From Blastobasis lacticolella (taxonomy: Eukaryota > Arthropoda > Insecta > Lepidoptera > Blastobasidae), in the NCBI GenBank assembly GCA_905147135.1, contig LR990054.1, forward strand, positions 13,925,001 to 13,989,000: a stretch of 64,000 nt of DNA, given 5' to 3'. Position numbers and translations under genes: made by a program. The notes under the pieces are model-generated. The model made no database searches. It had not been told where the DNA came from and worked only from the letters and a program-made list of their open reading frames with translations. Below, piece by piece: positions 1 to 10,031 of the stretch; position 1 is the first letter of the stretch; every line of letters begins with the position of its first letter.

Positions 1-23
1 AAAGAAAGTTTAAAAAAATGACG

Positions 24-40
24 ATCATCATCATCATCAT
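24..40. repeat. (ATC)n microsatellite
   Basis: Five ATC units followed by AT. In this window such runs usually mark the (ATG)n 3' end of an RTE-type element read on the minus strand, but no recognisable element body follows here. Confidence 0.7.
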
Positions 41-100
41 AATTTTTATGCCGTTATCCGGACTGACATTGAGTATAGTACAATAATGTTGGTTTATTAG

Positions 101-490
101 AATAGCCAGGCATTGGACCGCCACCTCACCTGGTGGTACGTGACGATGCGGCAGAAGATGGAGCATGCCTGTCTAGGAACAGTCTACTCACTCTAGCCTT
201 GAAGGCGTCCAGATTATAATGATCAGGGAAAAGACTCGCAGCCAACGTGTTCCATTCCTTAGCCGTCCGCATTATTAAGGTTCAACCAAAGCGGCTGGTG
301 CGGATAGCTGGAAGATCCGCGAATTGCGGAAAGGGCCCGGCGGAATGATGTCGTGTAGCTGCTCTGCACACTCTCCGAAATGAAAACTGTAGAAGACCGA
401 CAGACTCGTAACCCTACACCGATGCTCGAGGCTCCGCAGCTTAGCATGAATCGATTGTGGATCACATATTATCCTTATTGCACGTTATTC
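101..490 (-). mobile_element. LINE-J: Jockey/CR1-like LINE, RT C-terminus and 3' end, degraded
   Basis: On the minus strand the sequence reads as the C-terminal part of a non-LTR retrotransposon ORF2. In order I see RAIRIICDPQS, then SLEHRCRVTSLSVFY, then GECAEQLHDIIPP, a shifted middle, then TAKEWNTLAASLFPDHYN and DAFKARVSRLFLDRHAPSS, and a stop near 145. The order LEHR...FYR...GECS.EL..LIP...WN.LP..VFP..YN...FK.RVNR is known for Jockey/CR1-type LINE ends. A frameshift separates the halves, so this is a dead 5'-truncated copy. It is the longest of six copies of the same 3' end in the window. Clade (Jockey versus CR1) is not certain. Confidence 0.75.
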
Positions 491-2080
491 CACCGAATCC
501 AAAGCGATCAGTTCGGAATTTTCCGGAATAGGTTCAGTAGTTTTGGACTCTTCTTATTAGTTTAGAGATGGACATGTTTTTGAAGCCTAGCCTCCGAGAA
601 AGTAATTCGTTACTGCGATGGCGTTTTTCATTCAAAAAGTCACACGAGAGAGAGACTAACGGCGGCTTTACGCGTTTCTAAGAGCTTCATACTCGAGCTT
701 TAGTTCTGCCATAAAACATTTTGACTCCGTAAACTTGGCTTTCACTATTCTCATACTATATTGTGGCTACGCTATAAAGAAAATAATGATTTAGGAATTG
801 ATTACGTCCAACGTCCGATTTTATGGCTGTTTTAATATTCTCTTTATAACCTATAGCCTATTTAGCATTTAGATACAGCTGGTGCGATTTCGAAAATTAC
901 AGGTTGGAGTATAATTTTATTTACAGAGTCTATATAATTTCAGTAGGTACGTACCCACAGTCCTGTCTGACAGTTTTAGGTTCACCTCCTAAGGTACCGT
1001 CGTCTAACTATCAATACCAAACATTTGATTTTAATGGGGTGTATAGCGAGACTAAAAATGGCCGGCTAAAGTGGTGGCAGCCGACCGCCGAGTATTAGAG
1101 GTGGCCATGGAGTATAAGATTGGTAGGTTACATTGTCACAGAAAATTATAGGCGGTCGGCACTTTGATTTACCTTGGTTAAGCAAGGCACCTGGCGATGA
1201 GAGGATGCTCCCAGCTCCCTGTGTCAATCCTGGCTGTAGCCTTTTGAAGATCTTGTGCAAAGGCTTGAGCTACTTTTATTAAATTAAACCTACGTAGACT
1301 TAGTTACTGATTAGTTACAGGGTTAGTATTTTAAGTAATTTATTGTTCCTCTTACAGGGCCCATCCTGTATGTCGGTAACTGTAACTATAAAAAGAACTT
1401 GATGTCGTTAAAATAAGATTACAATTATGTTACTTGTTCAGATCATTCTGTAGGTAGGTACTGACAGTGGCCCAAATTCTAAACTATAACGACTCCTACC
1501 TACCTTTGGGTGGCCTCAATAGATATACAGTAACCACTGACATTACGAATCAAAGCACCCATTAATTCTAAAGCCGTGTTCACATTCATCACGTTATGAA
1601 AGTGAAATCGCATTAACATAGGCAGCGTGCACACTACAACTTGACCGGACTATATACACAGGATGTAGGTAAAAAGAATAGGTATAATTCCGAAAAATAA
1701 TATCGTTCAATGTTTAACCGAACTATAAAATTTAAACACGAAGCTTTACATCAAAACCCAAGACCAAGAATATACTTAAGTACATCACAGAATTCTCTTC
1801 ACTTATTCAATTCCAAGACTCAGCGATCAGAAGTGCATCTTTGCTTCTCTCTTTAAATATCATCCTGTAGGTCGATAGATATGACAGGAGTTAGAAGATG
1901 ATGTATGTTCGTCGTGTTCAAGGTGGTCAGACGCTCTGTGGATTTACGTTTTGACGGTATAGGCACGTAGAGGTATAGGCCGTGTATCTAGGCTAAATAT
2001 TATATGGTAAGTGTCCCGATGGCACGCAATGGGCGGATCTCTGTAGACATTGAACCGCGGGATCCTGTTATTCTCCGGGC
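491..2080. other. no gene recognised
   Basis: AT-rich sequence without a credible coding frame. A good acceptor-like pyrimidine run ending CTTACAG lies at 1345-1357, but the open frame after it is only about 15 codons. GTAGGTAGGTA near 1453 and its approximate complement near 1497 form a weak inverted pair. Nothing else seen. Confidence 0.5.
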
Positions 2081-2193
2081 ATAAAAATAACTTCCTATTA
2101 GTGAAAGAATTATCAAAATCTGATAAGTAGTTTTTGAGTTTATCCGTTACAAACAATAAACAAATATTTTCTCTTTATAGTATTAGTATAGGT
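2081..2193 (-). mobile_element. Helitron-like repeat, partial
   Basis: Plus-strand text runs from CTATTAGTGAAAGAATT to TATAGTATTAGTATA. It matches the inverted 5' half of the common lepidopteran Helitron-like repeat, which in its own sense begins ACTAATATTATAAA. The same segment order is seen at 23121-23366. The CTAGT-ended half is missing. Confidence 0.55.
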
Positions 2194-2195
2194 AT

Positions 2196-2242
2196 ACGTG
2201 GTCGGGAGTTTTCCGGCGTTTTCCTTTCGGTCAGGTTATTGC
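2196..2242 (+). repeat. REP-E 3' tail fragment
   Basis: The stretch from GTGGTCGGGAGTTTTCCGG to TCAGGTTATTG matches the 3' end of the REP-E family, complete at 27318-27583. It abuts the Helitron-like piece directly, so one has inserted into or been truncated against the other. Confidence 0.55.
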
Positions 2243-2715
2243 ATAAATTTTAACTACCTAAGCGTTTTTATAATTCGAATTGAAAATCATTGACCACAGA
2301 AAGCTATTTTTGTAAACGATCCTGTGTTAAATGTATCGCTTCGATGGAAAAACCATTCAGCTTCAGTCATGAGGGCACCTAAGTACCTACTTAGGGCTTA
2401 GTTTGTTTTATGCCTATAAAACGAACTTAACCCCTTCTTATTCATATTAATAATGTCAAGTTCGTAATAACTAATCACACATACACGATTCGAATTATAA
2501 AAAGTAAACATTGCAGCGGGCTACAAAAACTTGACAGCGCGTGGGATGAAACACGTGCACTCAAGACTCCAGAATTAGATGATCCTTGAGTACGCTCTTG
2601 TAAGTGTATGTACCTACCAACGAAACCAGATAACGATTACAATCACACTACAATATTCAATAATACTTCAATATTCGGGACTGTATTTCATACGTTGCTA
2701 AACTGTCATACCGAC
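2243..2715. other. no gene recognised
   Basis: AT-rich, no repeat or coding signal that I can place. Confidence 0.5.
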
Positions 2716-2858
2716 ATGAGTGTGTTCCCTGATCAATATAATCTGGATGCCTTCAAGGCTAGAGTGAATAGGCTGTTCCTAGACAGGCACGCTCCATCAT
2801 CGGCCGCATCGTCACTTACCACCAGGTGACGTGACGGTCAAATGCCTGGCTAGTCAAT
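2716..2858 (+). mobile_element. LINE-J 3' end, 5'-truncated
   Basis: Open frame SVFPDQYNLDAFKARVNR then LFLDRHAPSSAASSLTTR and stop, followed by the family's untranslated tail (GTCAAATGCCTGGCTAGT). The last 40 or so codons of the LINE ORF2 are intact in this copy. Truncation to the extreme 3' end is typical of incomplete target-primed reverse transcription. Confidence 0.75.
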
Positions 2859-2899
2859 TAGTAAAAACGATACTGATATGTAGAATAAAATATGCTTCG

Positions 2900-3140
2900 A
2901 CAAATTCACACAGCGCCATCTAGCCCCAAAGTAAGCAAAGCTTGGTTATGGGTGTTAGATAACTGATAAACTAATTATACACATTTTTTAAAAACAAGTA
3001 CAAACTTATTACACATACTACACCCAGACCCGTAACATAAATTAAAATTTATCATTTCAATTTCTGCTCGGCCGGGAATCGCACCCGGGACTTCTGCGTG
3101 GCAGATATATGAACCAACTGAACAAACAGGTCCTCATGAT
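2900..3140 (-). mobile_element. SINE-B, tRNA-headed SINE
   Basis: On the minus strand the element starts GAGGACCTGTTTGTTCAG, carries a B-box-like GGTGCGATTCC near 3080, continues through GAAATTGAAATGATAAATTT and GGGTCTGGGTGTAGTA, and ends GGGGCTAGATGGCGCTGTG. A second copy at 27049-27183 shares head, B-box region and 3' end but lacks the middle. A tRNA-derived pol III promoter is inferred from the A- and B-box positions. The B box differs from consensus at one position, so it is probably inactive. Confidence 0.6.
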
Positions 3141-3360
3141 ATGGCAATGTGTATAATACTCTAGCAACAATCATGTGGTATGACAGTCTCAGTGTGTGCA
3201 AATGTACAGTCACGAATTTAAGGTTTTAATCTTTACCTTGATTCCTTGGCCGCACTCTACCTACTCGTACTTAAGAATAAACTAATGATGGAAAACACAA
3301 ATTCAGTTGTTTTAATTGCGTCTAGGTGATAATTATTTTGTGTACTTTCCATTTATTGTG

Positions 3361-3480
3361 CACTAGTGGACCCGGCGTGATTTCGTTCGCGTAACTACCT
3401 ACTGTTTTTACTTATAAACCTTCGTCTTGAATACCGCATGTAAATCCGTCGCGTAGTTTAAAAGATCTTTACATACTTAG
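3361..3480 (+). repeat. REP-CTAG repeat, left part, interrupted
   Basis: Begins CACTAGTGGACCCGGCGTGA, identical over its first 20 bases to 25678-25697. Continues through AACCTTCGTCTTGAAT, CCGCATGTAAATCCGTCG and AAGATCTTTACATA. It is cut at 3480 by the foldback element and resumes at 3881. Confidence 0.7.
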
Positions 3481-3880
3481 ATATGTCGCAGCCATATGGT
3501 TAAATTAGCCGGTTAACTAAACCGCTAGCTTTTTGAACAATTATTTAGTTAAAAATTTGCCAGTTTCATAAGATTTTAAAGTGATGTTGAAAGAACGATA
3601 TTGCCTCGAGTTTACGCAGCTCTTCCACACATTGTTCCAATGCTAACCTACTCACAATAACTATATATAATAGTATAATAATAGTTTGCATTAGGTTTCT
3701 ATTCGGTTAGTTTAGGTTAGCATTATGACAATGAATGGAAGAGCTCCGTAAACTCGAGGCAATATCGTTCATTTGACTATACTTTCAAAGTTCATGAATT
3801 TGGCCAATTTTCAATTAAATAACTGCTTAAATAGCTAGCCGTTTAATTAACCGGCTAATTTAACCATTTGGCTTCGACAA
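3481..3880. mobile_element. 400-bp foldback/MITE element with 8-bp target duplication
   Basis: Two arms of about 175 bp face each other around an AT-rich centre near 3660-3700. Left arm landmarks are GCCATATGGTTAAATTAGCC, CGATATTGCCTCGAGTTTA and GCTCTTCCA. The right arm carries their reverse complements near 3860, 3752 and 3738. The flanks are ATACTTAG (3473-3480) and ATACATAG (3881-3888), an 8-bp target duplication with one change. Removing the element restores the older REP-CTAG repeat. No transposase is encoded. An 8-bp duplication fits hAT, P or Merlin-type transposition, and the terminal bases (ATGTCG/TTGTCG) do not settle which. Confidence 0.85.
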
Positions 3881-3931
3881 ATACATAGGGACAAACGGCG
3901 CAAGGCGACTTTGTTTTATACTATGCATAGA
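3881..3931 (+). repeat. REP-CTAG repeat, right part
   Basis: ATACATAGGGACAAACGG then GCGACTTTGTTTTATACTAT continue the repeat that stops at 3480. In the family these blocks directly follow AAGATCTAAGC/ACATAC, which is how I placed the insertion. Confidence 0.65.
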
Positions 3932-5310
3932 TCTGCGAACAACTTTCTTCAAATATGATACATACAGATGTATATTTTCAAATATAGAACCAATACGACA
4001 CAATGGTTACAAAAGGACCATTCAGTTCGTCTCTGTATAGACGCTAAGAGTTCAAAAACGTTTGGCCGTGAACGTCCCGAACGTAAACACTCTTTGGTTA
4101 TTAACTTCGATGTTATTAAGAAGCCAGGCCTCCGCCTCGCCGTGGGAATGTGTGCTTTTACAATATTTTAATTGACCAAGTGCTCACGTGTTTGGACTGT
4201 CAAATTTGTACACTTAGGTGCTGTGCTGTGAGAGCATGGGACCCCGACTGCGATGGAAGGTTGGACAGTCTGAGCGGCATAGGAAAACTTATAAATTACA
4301 TCCACATAGCACGTCGAAATGATAAGGTCCATTTTTGCGTGTTAAGGTTTTCATTTTATGATTTAATTCTACTATTATTGTTCTTTGATGTTCATTGATT
4401 TAAGTACCCTAATTTTGGACAAAGCATGATTGTGAATTACTTTGTGTTGACAGTAATATTGTTGAAATTCATTTGGTGGAAGAAGCAATTATCAGACTTT
4501 CTTACTTCTACGATATCAACAAAGAAAAACACTACGGATTTTGATCTGTTTCGAGATCCGAGATGAATAAATTTTGGAGTGTTGTAGTAAATGCAACTGC
4601 TGAATTTTATGGTTTACTGAGGTAATACCTACATTGTCTGCCTCAATGACATTTTATCATCATAACCATTATACAATTTTATCGACATTACATCGAAACC
4701 CGTCAATGAATGGGGGTTGTTGCTACATTCTACTCTATGGAACACATCTACAGGTACATTATAGATATTAGTTAATTCCGAACTTAGAGAGTAGCTCTAC
4801 TTCAAACATATACGAGCATAATGCTCTATAATATCTAGCTAGTCTCTAGTTATAGACAAACAGTGAGAATGTGACATTTGCAGGTTCGTCCGCAGTGGAG
4901 CGTGCGAAACAGACGAATCTGAACGCTACCATAAGTTCTCATTGAAATCTCAATTTTTAATCGAGATGATCGTGACTGTTTAATTTAGTTTGAGGCAATA
5001 TTTCTAGTTGATCGCGTTTGTTTAGAGAGTGTAGTTGATACTATATATGTACTACTATATATAAATCTTATTTATTTAAATTTCAAGGATTCAATACATT
5101 TCAATAATAATAATAGTTAGCCTAAATTCATGTCGGACATCAGAGTCGATAACTCAAAGGAGACGTTCGTCACTGGTCCCGATCGTATCAGATTTCATAG
5201 ACTTATAGGTTCTTGTAAATATAAAAATAAATTATGCATGTCGTAGAATTTATATTTCGTTGGCGTGATATAATAATCAGTGATATTGCATTTCCGTAAC
5301 ATTCTCTGTG
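3932..5310. other. no gene recognised
   Basis: Short open frames at 3968-4398 show no recognisable domain. A small AT palindrome lies near 5041-5062. No repeat family placed. Confidence 0.5.
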
Positions 5311-5482
5311 TGTCATTATCATCATTACATCAGACAAAAGACGCCCACTGCTGGGCAAATTCCTCCCCCAGAGATCGCCACAAAGGCCGGTAATGGGCCT
5401 TCCGCATTCAGCTGGTACCTGCGATCTTTACCATGTCCTCGGTCCACCTTGTACAAATCCTACCCACTCTGCGTCTTCCGTT
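5311..5482 (-). pseudogene. LINE-R: RTE-type LINE ORF C-terminus, one in-frame stop
   Basis: The minus-strand frame reads RRRVGRICTRWTEDMVKIAG, then TS-stop-MRKAHYRP, then LWRSLGEEFAQQWASFV and a stop, followed by an ATG/AAT-rich tail. The order R.GR....W..D..K.AG..W...A.DR..W..L.EA.VQQW is the known end of RTE-clade endonuclease/RT polyproteins. The stop replaces the conserved Trp codon (TGG to TGA). The copy at 50196-50325 keeps that Trp and shares ASF at the end, so both belong to one subfamily. Confidence 0.8.
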
Positions 5483-6080
5483 GTGTAACTTTAACAGTTA
5501 AAATTAAACCCTTGACAATTTCAATAACTTTCTACAGTATCAAACTGGTATCAAAACAGTTGTAACTATCGAACTGCAATCGAGTTCCCATGGTAATCTA
5601 GGTCGTGTTGAGCCGGCATCTTTGCCCAAGAGTCGGTTCAATTGTCTAATTGGATATAGCGAAATACGATCGATTTCACTCTACCCTTCCTTTCGAAACA
5701 AGTTTATTAGGTGTATGTAAATGCAGGGAACTGCTAGCTATCTATCAGCTGATTGTTATCTTAGTCTATGAGATAGTAAATTGAGTGAAAACTTTAAGGA
5801 AAGTTGCCGTCGGTGAGCTATTAATGTCGACGTTTATTAAGTCATTGTCACTATTGCCTCTCTATATCTGTTTTATCGTGTCTTTTAGCTAGTAGTGTGA
5901 CAGTTTCGGGGGATATTATGTTTTACATAAATACCCTAACTTCTGCTACCCTTTCTCGTCAAAATGTAACTTTTGTAGGTTTTCGTTACATTTTGAAATT
6001 GATTTCAATGAGGTTTCCTTTATTAAGAAAGGCAGTTTAATCGAGTCTTAGCTTTGTTTTATTAAAAAACTGTACAGTAT
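5483..6080. other. no gene recognised
   Basis: AT-rich, no coding frame, no repeat placed. Confidence 0.5.
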
Positions 6081-6148
6081 AGAAAATATTAGTGTATATG
6101 TAAACTTGGTCGGTGGTTTTTCGATGTTATTCTGCCGGTTAGGTTATC
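6081..6148 (+). repeat. REP-E 3' tail fragment
   Basis: AAACTTGGTCGGTGGTTTTT and CTGCCGGTTAGGTTAT match the 3' end of the complete copy at 27318-27583. Confidence 0.6.
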
Positions 6149-6539
6149 TTCAGCATAGTTTCGCTATTGGTGGTATGATAGATTCCTTTTACGCCACATT
6201 CAGTCACGCTCAATATAAGTCTATATAGGCGGAGGCGCCGTACTTTATAGGATAGTAGAGGTTAAAAGATCCACAAAACGTTGGTATGCCCGTGCATAAC
6301 CCAGCACAAAAACATTTTTTATGACCTAATCTTCGTCCTTTCGTAGCGGTTGTTTACATATCCTCTTGTTCATGTTCTAGGAATAAAAAACAAGTCTGCG
6401 TTACACTTCGCAGTTTCGCTTGTCAGCCACATTAAAGTCACTTTTCCTTTTGGTGACGTGGAATTTTTCTTGTACTCAATGACGTAAGATAACCTACGGC
6501 ACCCTCACACTTTAATAGATTTGTTCGTCAACTTCACAA

Positions 6540-7000
6540 ACATCGATCTAAACCAAATTTAGAAATCAATCGCCACGCTTCCTCCGGACTGACCATAAAA
6601 AAATTGCTTAGAAACCTACTGAGCGGCCTTCGATTGTCGATTCTGACATCGGTCGATACGTATCACTCGATATCGCGATCTCCGACACCGAAGCGCCAGA
6701 TAGCGATCTCAGGGGTCGGCTCGGGCCCTCTGTGGCAACGATTCGTGCGAATGTTCGAATTTGTCGTCACGATCGAAAGGCGATTAGGATCTTCACTCAC
6801 ACAAAATAGTGGCACTTCGTTCGGAAACGGTACTGGTTGTTCTCGATTTCGGTTTGGGATGTTTGTGGCTTTGTTACGTGTGATGTGAATTAATAGAGTT
6901 TTATAGAGCTACAGTTTCGGAATCGAGTGCGTTCGTGTGAAATCGGTTGGATGTAAATCAATAATGTTATTAATACTGTAGTGCTATACGCTATAATACG
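6540..7000 (+). promoter_or_regulatory. CpG-richer patch, possible promoter or conserved regulatory DNA
   Basis: Base composition changes clearly against the flanks, with many CG steps (TCGATTGTCG, ATCGGTCGATACG, ATATCGCGATC, AGATAGCGATC). The 94-codon open frame inside (6604-6888) looks like a by-product of composition: no domain, no signal peptide, no family resemblance. Strand is a guess. Inference only. Confidence 0.2.
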
Positions 7001-7060
7001 TGACAAGCATTTTGAAGATTTGTTACATTTTTGTATTTTGATACGTGTTTAACCACTTTG

Positions 7061-7266
7061 TGTGTCTGTCTGTGGCATTCTAGCTCCCGAACAAAATGGA
7101 CCGATATCGATGCGGTTTTCTTTATTTCAAAATCTGTGTCATCGTGATGGTTCTTATCTTTGTTTCATTCAAATCGTTTAGTTGAAAAGTACGTTAAGTT
7201 GAAAATAAATTTGGGAAATATTTTAGTATAAATAGGCTATGTCGGGGGTTTTCTGACATATTCTAT
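7061..7266 (+). repeat. REP-E copy, 5'-truncated
   Basis: TGTGTCTGTCTGTGGCATTC, CTCCCGAACAAAATGGACCG, GATGCGGTTTTCTTTATTTC and TGTCGGGGGTTTTCTGAC occur in family order. Such sequences are very common in Lepidoptera. I cannot assign the family to a transposon class from this window. Confidence 0.7.
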
Positions 7267-7559
7267 AGGTACTTACATCCTCATCGTCATACCTTAAAAT
7301 TATACATGATTTGGTGCAGCACGGTGTTGTCTTTTGGATGTACAACTCTGTTAATTAATAATACGGTTCTGTTTATATTTCAATATAGGCGTCGTGTGAA
7401 ATACTATACATTATATCTGCGGCGGAAACGAAATATGAAAACGCTACCAATAAAAAGAACAACTAAAGTGCTGACCACTAAATCCACCTCTTAATTTAAG
7501 GTGGCAGGTATTTAACAGGGTTCTAAACCTTTCCGCATTTTGCGGTCAGCTATCGAGTT

Positions 7560-7920
7560 ACAGAAGTAGTGGGTTGTCTCCACGAGGATCGCTTACGATT
7601 CGAGCCGAATAGTCACGAACAGTCACGAGCGGGTGTTTCGGCACGCCAGAGTTACGGTAACAGTTTCAGTGGTCCGCGCGAATTATGTCCGAATGCGCTG
7701 CGCCCGCGCAGGCGCCAAACACTTTCACCGGAACGCAGGGAGTGTTGGTTGTAAGGATTTAGGGAGACAATTTGAGTCGAGAGTTGTTTTGTGGCGTAGT
7801 TTCGATAAGTTGCGAGAATTATAGGTACCTAGATCGAATTTTGTTGAGGAGAGTTAAGGTGACCGTTTTGTATTTCGAGGGTAGTTGAACTTCTGCACCG
7901 CAACGCAACGAGCTCGCTAG
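7560..7920 (+). promoter_or_regulatory. CpG-rich patch, possible promoter/5' UTR
   Basis: Strong local rise in CG content (GTCCGCGCGAATTATG, CGCTGCGCCCGCGCAGGCGC) with an initiator-like TTTCAGTGG at 7664. About 240 bases downstream an ATG at 8164 opens a 14-codon frame, MRINLFTLIGYIQE, ending at a good donor, G/GTAAGTATA at 8207/8208. Together these could be a TSS, 5' UTR and first coding exon. Nothing downstream in this window proves it. Confidence 0.2.
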
Positions 7921-7960
7921 TTGGGTGTAGATACCTCCTAATAGCGTTGGCGAAGCGAAG

Positions 7961-8010
7961 ACTGGCTGAACAGTCTTGAGAGCCGATTGGCACCCCGTGA
8001 CGGTATATGT
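7961..8010 (+). repeat. low-copy dispersed repeat, partner at 46292-46340
   Basis: ACTGGCTGAACAGTCTTGAG followed by AGCCGATTGGCACC and TATATG matches AACTGGTTGAACAGTCTCGG, AGCCGATTTGGCACC and TATATG in the partner, in the same order and spacing. About 50 bp is alignable by eye with a few substitutions. Family unknown. Confidence 0.55.
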
Positions 8011-8829
8011 ATTGTTATTATTATCGACTTTTAGCGTTATATAATAATGAGAATATTTTCTCGTAGTTGTTCGGTATTACCACCGGAGAATCGTTCGTTA
8101 CTTGAAACGTAGTTGCTGAATTAGTACCTGCAACAAAAAAAGACATAATTAGTAAATGTTAAAATGAGAATAAATTTATTTACCTTAATAGGTTACATAC
8201 AAGAATGGTAAGTATACCTACTTAAATTAACTGTGGGCCTGCACTTATTAACTAAGGCAATCTTGTATCGCAGTGGCCCGTAATGTTAATGTGAATGCTA
8301 TGTTCTTATTTTATTTTATTGTTACAACAAGTTACTAGATACTTTATTTGGACAACTTTCAACTTTCTGACGAAAAAAATGCTCCATATTTCAGGCAATG
8401 CTACCATAAACACATTCCACACTGCATTTAAAAACGAACCATTCATATTGCAGAACATTATAAGACCACAAAGAAACTAGGGCCACTAAATAATGAGCAA
8501 ACGGGGGCAAATGCACTGCAATAACGCATTAGGAATCACGGCATTGTATGCGAGAATGGCTGGGGCAGTGCATCATCCAAGTTTCGCTCGCGGACGGCAG
8601 AAAGGCATGATTTATAACACGACGATTCAAAGCTCGCTAAATGCTGTGAAAGACTCTAAATGGCAACTTTATGTGGTCGGAGGTAGTTAGTGGAGGAGTG
8701 TAAATTGTACATTATCTACCACATGCTTCTTGGTTAGGAGAATCCTTGTTTAGAGGCGTAGGTAAACACATGATATAATTAAAATTAGAATTTGACTGAG
8801 TTTCCATAAATTATCATTCTCTACTTCTT
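8011..8829. other. no established gene
   Basis: Apart from the ATG-plus-donor at 8164-8207 noted with the CpG patch, there are two short frames (8295-8480, 8493-8690). Neither shows a domain. GCTCCATATTTCAG at about 8382-8395 is a possible acceptor opening 27 codons to a stop at 8480. I cannot support a gene. Confidence 0.4.
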
Positions 8830-8845
8830 TACTTTAGTAAAGATA
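8830..8845. repeat. target-site duplication, left (SINE-A)
   Basis: TACTTTAGTAAAGATA; the partner at 9199-9213 reads TACTTTAGAAAATAT. The match is imperfect (an indel and a substitution), as expected for an old insertion. Confidence 0.6.
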
Positions 8846-9198
8846 ATAATAATAAAATTATTCAACATCTTGGCGTTAATGTCCTGGTTGTACTCTCGCG
8901 CACGAGAGTCCGGGGTCCGATTTGGCAGACAAGGTAATTAGTAATTACAGTGGAGCGACATCTGACCTCCGTACTCTGCTACCAAGTAAACCTGACAAGA
9001 TTGGATCATGGTTACATATTCAGTCACCTGGTTTCATCACAATTTTTCCCCCATGGTAAGAGCATCGGTTAGTGTTCAACTAATGTACATAACTCAGACA
9101 AGAGTCATTGGTACATGGCAGCAGTGGGATTCGAAGCCGGTACGTCTCGCTTGCGAGTGGGAGACCTTTACCACTAGACCACCAATGCTCCTAACTCC
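8846..9198 (-). mobile_element. SINE-A, near full length
   Basis: Read on the minus strand it begins GAGCATTGGTGGTCTAGTGG (A box TGGTCTAGTGG). It has the B box region GGCTTCGAATCCC near 9127-9139 and then CATGTACCAATGACTC. It ends with ACATTAACGCCAAGATG and an ATA-rich tail. Order and length match the copy at 51651-52005. It is flanked by the target duplications listed separately. The head is tRNA-derived and the body unrelated to tRNA, as in typical SINEs. Confidence 0.85.
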
Positions 9199-9213
9199 TA
9201 CTTTAGAAAATAT
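9199..9213. repeat. target-site duplication, right (SINE-A)
   Basis: TACTTTAGAAAATAT, partner of 8830-8845. Confidence 0.6.
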
Positions 9214-9340
9214 TATCAGACCTATTAGGCTTTAGCACAGTAATTACGTCAATCCAATATTTCTGCGATCTTCTTAATAAGAATTTAGTCTTATTCTCCA
9301 TATTATTCTATTCTATTAATCCTTTTCAAATGAGCAAAAA

Positions 9341-9615
9341 TGAGAATCGGATCGAATTTAACTAGAAATGACCATTCAAATTAATATAGATACTAATATT
9401 AAAATACTTTTTTAATATACACCTACATGTCATTACGCTGAACGAGCTTGCTATCAGTTTCTGTATAAATATATCCAACTTGAGAATCGAATCGAATTTA
9501 ACTAGAAATGACCATTCAAATTATTATACTAATATTAAAATACTAATTTTTAAATATACACCTACATGTCATTACGCTGAACGAGCTTGCTATCAGTTTC
9601 TGTATAAATATATCC
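9341..9615. repeat. tandem duplication, two copies of about 140 bp
   Basis: Copy 1 is 9341-9480 and copy 2 is 9481-9615. Both start TGAGAATCG(G/A)ATCGAATTT and share AACTAGAAATGACCATTCAA, CACCTACATGTCATTACGCT and GAACGAGCTTGCTATCAG. They end CTGTATAAATATATCC. Differences are few and mostly short indels in the AT-rich middle, so the duplication is fairly recent. No coding content. Confidence 0.9.
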
Positions 9616-9638
9616 CATTGATAGTTCGCTACCCTAAA

Positions 9639-9692
9639 GTTACCTGGAAGAAATAGCTTTAGGCGATAAGGCCGCCTGTTGTTTTCTCTGTT
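9639..9692 (-). mobile_element. short LINE-derived fragment (GGCGGCCTTATCGC family)
   Basis: On the minus strand GGCGGCCTTATCGCCTAAAG then CTATTTCTTCCAGGTAAC matches 50880-50960, which reads GGCGGCCTTATCGCTACAAG then CGATCTCTTCCTGGCAAC. This block is widespread in lepidopteran genomes. I believe it belongs to a LINE but cannot place it in an ORF. Confidence 0.5.
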
Positions 9693-9898
9693 GCTATCGA
9701 TATGTACAGACTGTATCCTGTATTTATGCAATAAAGTGTTCATTCATGCAAATGTAGGTAACTAATATACAATATATATCTGCATAATAATGTAGCAACT
9801 GGAACTCCACACAATATGTCAAGCTAAGGGAATTAGAATGTCAAACAGATAAACGTTAAGGTGATGGCAGGGCACCCCTTTATATGGTGACTGTGTTA

Positions 9899-9946
9899 GC
9901 TTACGAAACGACTAGCCTGGCTAAACATGGCTAACGATTTCGTAAT
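9899..9946. repeat. imperfect inverted repeat, about 17-bp arms
   Basis: CTTACGAAACGACTAGCC pairs with GGCTAACGATTTCGTAAT across an 11-base spacer. Could be the relic of a very short palindromic element. Confidence 0.45.
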
Positions 9947-10031
9947 AACAGTACGGCAACACTTTACACTCGGTGTGGATTTTGTGCTCTATTAAATTGA
10001 TATGATGTTGATGAGATGTTTATTTAATTTC

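Noticed and set aside
4090..4106. miR-9-like string TCTTTGGTTAT
   Set aside because: Sequence after the first 11 bases does not match and there is no hairpin partner.
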